Origin: Hydractinia symbiolongicarpus
Lineage: Eukaryota; Cnidaria; Hydrozoa; Anthoathecata; Hydractiniidae
Length of the DNA stretch: 64,000 nucleotides
Direction: 5' to 3'
Assembly (NCBI RefSeq): GCF_029227915.1
Contig: NC_079884.1
Location: 4,218,001 to 4,282,000 of the forward strand
A program made the translations under genes and the position numbers. Below, one piece after another: positions 60,369 through 64,000 of this stretch; the stretch's first letter is position 1, and every line of letters starts with the position of its first letter. The notes under the pieces are model-generated. The model worked only from the letters and a program-made list of their open reading frames with translations, was not told the origin of the DNA and searched no databases.

Positions 60369-61788
60369 TGAGACTTGTAGTATTTAAAAATATTTTCATT
60401 TTTGATGAAACGCTGAATAAAAGAAGTTTAATCGCCGGCAAACGAAAACCCGCGACTTCCCGTAAATCCCGGACTCGGCCCGTATAGTCAAAAGTATACA
60501 AAGAAAGTACCCAGGGAGTAAACTCATTTGTCGAACGATTTTTTAAATTATTTTTCACCACTAAAACGCATGAGACTTGTAGTTTTCAAAAATGTTTTCA
60601 TTTTTGATGAGACGCTGAATAAAAGAAGTTTAATAGCCGGCAAACGAAAACCTGCGATTTCCCATAAATCCCGGACTCGGCCCGTATAGTCAAAAGTATA
60701 CAAAGAAAGTACCCGGGGTGTAAACTCATTTCCCGAACGATTTTTTAAATTATTATTTCACCACTAAAGCCCATGAGCCTTGTAGTACTTAAAAATATTT
60801 TCATTTTTGATGAGACGCTGAATAAAAGAAGTTTAATCGCCGGCAAACGAAAACCCGCGACTTCCCGTAAATCCCGGACTCGGCCCGTATAGTCAAAAGT
60901 ATACAAAGAAAGTACCCAGGGAGTAAACTCATTTGTCGAACGATTTTTTAAATTATTTTTTCACCACTAAAACGCATGAGACTTGTAGTTTTCAAAAATG
61001 TTTTCATTTTTGATGAGACGCTGAATAAAAGAAGTTTAATTGCCAGCAAACGAAAACCTGCGATTTCCCATAAATCCCGGACTCGGCCCGTATAGTCAAA
61101 AGTATACAAAGAAAGTACCCGGGGTGTAAACTCATTTCCCGAACGATTTTATAAATTATTATTTCACCACTAAAGCCCATGAGACTTGTAGTTTTTAAAA
61201 ATGTTTTCATTTTTGATGAGACGCTGAATAAAAGAAGTTTAATTGCCAGCAAACGAAAACCCGCGACTTCCCGTAAATCCCGGACTCGGCCCATATAGTC
61301 AAAAGTATACAAAGAAAGTACCCAGGGAGTAAGTTCATTTCCCGAACGATTTTTTAAATTAATTTTCACCACTAAAACGCATGAGACTTGTAGTTTTTAG
61401 AAATGTTTTCATTTTTGATGAGACGTTTAATGAAAGTTGTTTAATCGCCAGCAAACAAAAACCCGCGATTTCCCGTAAATCCCGGGCTTGGCCCGTATAG
61501 TCGAATGTATACAAAGAAAGTACCCTGTGAGTAAACTCATTTCCAGAACGATTTTTTAATTTATTTTTTCAACACTAAAACGCATGAGACTTGTAGTTTT
61601 CAAAAATGTTTTCATTTTTGATGAGACGCTTAATGAAAGAGGTTTAATCGCCGGCAAACGAAAACCCGAGATTTCCCGTAAATCCCGGGCTTGGCCCGTA
61701 CAGTCAAAAGTATACAAAGATAGTACCCAGGGAGTAAACTCATTTCCCGAACGATTTTTTAATTATTTTTTTTCACCACTAAAACGCA
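60369..61788. repeat. B12'-C1 repeated, then C2, C3, C4
   Basis: Starts: 60369 B12', 60571 C1, 60774 B12', 60977 C1, 61180 C2, 61382 C3, 61585 C4. The B12'-C1 pair is doubled at 405-bp spacing. The C2 copy at 61180 shares AATTGCCAGC with 52454. The C4 copy keeps CTTAATGAAAGAGG, CCGAGATT, GTACAGTC and AAAGATAG. Confidence 0.9.
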
Positions 61789-63005
61789 TGAGACTTGTAG
61801 TTTTCAAAAATGTTTTCATTTTTGATGAGACGCTGAATAAAAGAAATTTAATCGCCGGCAAGCAAAAACCCGCCATTTCCCGTAAACCCCGGACTAGGTC
61901 CGTATAATCAAAAGTATACAAAGAAAGTACCCAGGGAGTAAACTCATTTCCTGAACGATTTTTTAAATTATTTTTTCAGCACTAAAACGCATGAGACTTG
62001 TAGTTTTTAAAAATGTTTTCAATTTTGATGAGACGGTGAATAAAAGAAGTTTAATCGCCGGCAAACGAAAACCTGCGATTTCCCGTAAATCCTGGACTCG
62101 GCCCGTATAGTCAAAAGTATACAAAGAAAGTACCCAGGGATTAAACTCAATTCCTAAACGATTTTTTAAATTATTATTTCACCACTAAAGCGCATGAGAC
62201 TTGTAGTTTTCAAGAATGTTTTCATTTTTAATGAGACGCTGAATAAAAGCAGTTTAATCGCCGGCAAACGAAAACCCGCGACTTCCCGTAAATCCCGGAC
62301 TCGGCCCGTATAGTCAAAAGTATACAAAGAAAGTACCCAGGGAGTAAACTCATTTGTCGAACGATTTTTTAAATTATTTTTTCACCACTAAAACGCATGA
62401 GACTTGTAGTTTTCAAAAATGTTTTCATTTTTGATGAGACGCTGAATAAAAGAAGTTTAATAGCCGGCAAACGAAAACCTGCGATTTCCCATAAATCCCG
62501 GACTCGGCCCGTATAGTCAAAAGTATACAAAGAAAGTACCCGGGGTGTAAACTCATTTCCCGAACGATTTTATAAATTATTATTTCACCACTAAAGCCCA
62601 TGAGACTTGTAGTTTTTAAAAATGTTTTCATTTTTGATGAGACGCTGAATAAAAGAAGTTTAATTGCCAGCAAACGAAAACCCGCGACTTCCCGTAAATC
62701 CCGGACTCGGCCCGTATAGTCAAAAGTATACAAAGAAAGTACCCAGGGAGTAAATTCATTTCCCGAACGATTTTTTAAATTAATTTTCACCACTAAAACG
62801 CATGAGACTTGTAGTTTTTAGAAATGTTTTCATTTTTGATGAGACGTTTAATGAAAGTTGTTTAATCGCCAGCAAACAAAAACCCGCGATTTCCGGTAAA
62901 TCCCGGGCTTGGCCCGTATAGTCGAATGTATACAAAGAAAGTACCCTGTGAGTAAACTCATTTCCAGAACGATTTTTTAATTTACTTTTTCAACACTAAA
63001 ACGCA
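61789..63005. repeat. Six-monomer unit C5/A2, A4, A5/B12', C1-C3, copy 1
   Basis: Starts: 61789 C5/A2 hybrid, 61992 A4, 62195 A5/B12' hybrid, 62398 C1, 62601 C2, 62803 C3. The first hybrid goes from AAGAAATTTAATC (C5) to GGCAAGCAAAAAC and CTAGGTCCG (A2). The second goes from CAAGAATG and AAAAGCAG (A5) to GCGACTT and TTTGTCG (B12'). Both return 1217 bp later, so the hybrids formed first and the whole unit was then duplicated. Confidence 0.9.
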
Positions 63006-64000
63006 TGAGACTTGTAGTTTTCAAAAATGTTTTCATTTTTGATGAGACGCTGAATAAAAGAAATTTAATCGCCGGCAAGCAAAAACCCGCCATTTCCCGT
63101 AAACCCCGGACTAGGTCCGTATAATCAAAAGTATACAAAGAAAGTACCCAGGGAGTAAACTCATTTCCTGAACGATTTTTTAAATTATTTTTTCAGCACT
63201 AAAACGCATGAGACTTGTAGTTTTTAAAAATGTTTTCAATTTTGATGAGACGGTGAATAAAAGAAGTTTAATCGCCGGCAAACGAAAACCTGCGATTTCC
63301 CGTAAATCCTGGACTCGGCCCGTATAGTCAAAAGTATACAAAGAAAGTACCCAGGGATTAAACTCATTTCCTAAACGATTTTTTAAATTATTATTTCACC
63401 ACTAAAGCGCATGAGACTTGTAGTTTTCAAGAATGTTTTCATTTTTAATGAGACGCTGAATAAAAGCAGTTTAATCGCCGGCAAACGAAAACCCGCGACT
63501 TCCCGTAAATCCCGGACTCGGCCCGTATAGTCAAAAGTATACAAAGAAAGTACCCAGGGAGTAAACTCATTTGTCGAACGATTTTTTAAATTATTTTTTC
63601 ACCACTAAAACGCATGAGACTTGTAGTTTTCAAAAATGTTTTCATTTTTGATGAGACGCTGAATAAAAGAAGTTTAATAGCCGGCAAACGAAAACCCGCG
63701 ACTTCCCGTAAATCCCGGACTCGGCCCGTATAGTCAAAAGTATACAAAGAAAGTACCCAGGGAGTAAACTCATTTGTCGAACGATTTTTTAAATTATTTT
63801 TTCACCACTAAAACGCATGAGACTTGTAGTTTTCAAAAATGTTTTCATTTTTGATGAGACGCTGAATAAAAGAAGTTTAATAGCCGGCAAACGAAAACCT
63901 GCGATTTCCCATAAATCCCGGACTCGGCCCGTATAGTCAAAAGTATACAAAGAAAGTACCCGGGGTGTAAACTCATTTCCCGAACGATTTTATAAATTAT
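63006..64000. repeat. Copy 2 of the six-monomer unit, with one extra monomer; cut by window end
   Basis: Starts: 63006 C5/A2 hybrid, 63209 A4, 63412 A5/B12' hybrid, 63615 C1/B12' hybrid, 63818 C1 (183 bases visible). The first three match 61789-62397. The extra copy at 63615 begins ATAGCCGG like C1 and ends GCGACTT and TTTGTCG like B12', then C1 begins again. The array continues beyond the window. Confidence 0.9.

Larger units (their letters stand above)
1..64000. repeat. Satellite array, about 203-bp monomer, 316 head-to-tail copies
   Basis: The window is filled end to end by one tandem repeat. The motif TGAGACTTG, or a near variant (TAAGAC, CGAGAC, TTGAGAC), returns about every 203 bp from base 1 to base 63818, and I found no interruption or inverted copy. 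Copies share a fixed order of landmarks: an A/T dyad, a variable GACGCT(G/T)AATRAAAG segment, a TTTAATCGCCGGCAAACG block, a C-rich core, a GTATAG...TATAC block, a GTACCC(A/T)G block, then a T-rich tail ending in CACCACTAAAACGCA or a variant. Since 203 is not a multiple of three, any reading frame shifts at each copy and soon meets a stop. Such arrays are typical of eukaryotic heterochromatin and often of centromeres; that location is inference. A ribosomal spacer subrepeat or another large tandem locus cannot be excluded from this window alone. I do not recognise the family by name. Confidence 0.97.

Noticed and set aside
61004-61372. Minus-strand open reading frame of 122 codons (a near copy at 62425-62793), the longest of many 62-122 codon frames
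   Set aside because: All are translations of the satellite. The 203-bp monomer shifts frame at each copy, so frames end within about two monomers; starts and ends vary with single substitutions. They recur wherever the repeat does and show no protein domain.
1-64000. CRISPR array
   Set aside because: Repeats are about 203 bp and contiguous, with no unique spacers; variation lies within the repeat itself.
1-64000. CENP-B box
   Set aside because: The TTCG in the reverse complement of CAAACGAAAA and in that of CCCGAACG was checked against the NTTCGNNNNANNCGGGN core. The A and CGGG positions do not fit in either case.
1-64000. Transposon, LTR or other insertion in the array
   Set aside because: Every monomer interval is 165-204 bp and all length changes are small deletions or insertions; no foreign sequence or target-site duplication was seen.
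1-64000. Ribosomal DNA spacer or telomeric repeat
   Set aside because: No rRNA sequence, promoter-like unique segment or short telomere motif tract was seen. A spacer subrepeat cannot be fully excluded without flanks, but 64 kb without a coding unit makes it unlikely.

Overview
The whole window is one uninterrupted satellite DNA array. By hand I placed 316 consecutive copies of a monomer of about 203 bp, all in the same orientation, with no unique sequence between them. Monomers are phased here on the motif TGAGACTTG; the first starts at base 1 and the last, at 63818, is cut by the window end. Mean spacing is about 202.6 bp. Most copies are 201-204 bp; shorter ones carry small deletions, the extreme being 165 bp. 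I see no gene, RNA gene, transposon, CRISPR array or origin. The open frames that exist (122 codons at most, mostly on the minus strand) are side effects of the repeat. Long homogeneous tandem DNA of this kind points to a eukaryotic heterochromatic region, possibly centromeric or pericentromeric. Nothing in the sequence identifies the species.

The monomer is A+T rich (one copy counted by hand is 38% G+C) but has a compact C-rich core. In order it holds: an A/T dyad (positions 16-37), a variable segment (about 38-72), a C-rich core with four CCC runs (about 75-106) that ends in a small G+C hairpin, a GTATA/TATAC dyad, a TGAGT/ACTCA dyad, and a T-rich tail. It has 12-13 CpG sites, against about 7 expected from its composition.

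Monomers fall into recurring sequence classes, which I label A1-A6, B6-B13, C1-C6 and D1-D9; the keys are in the feature entries. Classes follow each other in a preferred order, broadly A1-A2-A3-A4-A5-B6-B7-B8-B9-B10-B11-B12-C1-C2-C3-C4-C5 and back to A1. This makes higher-order repeats of 3 to 14 monomers.

Layout: 1-16799 is an older-looking, mixed region of C and D classes with duplicated 6-, 9- and 14-monomer blocks. 16800-24261 is a transition into A and B classes, with a clean 4-monomer duplication. 24262-30142 is built on a 6-monomer A unit. 30143-36636 is B6-B13 with nested duplications. 36637-45760 alternates A and B, ending in 5-monomer units. 45761-49816 holds an 11-monomer and a 9-monomer unit. 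49817-64000 mixes B, C and A classes with 3-, 5- and 6-monomer units. Hybrid monomers mark many block edges, as expected from unequal exchange or gene conversion between misaligned copies.

No undescribed gene system is present. The points worth a second look are the four dyads in each monomer, the paired substitutions in the G+C hairpin, the four G-runs on the minus strand in most copies, the many variants that look like CpG decay, and the exchange history recorded in the class order.
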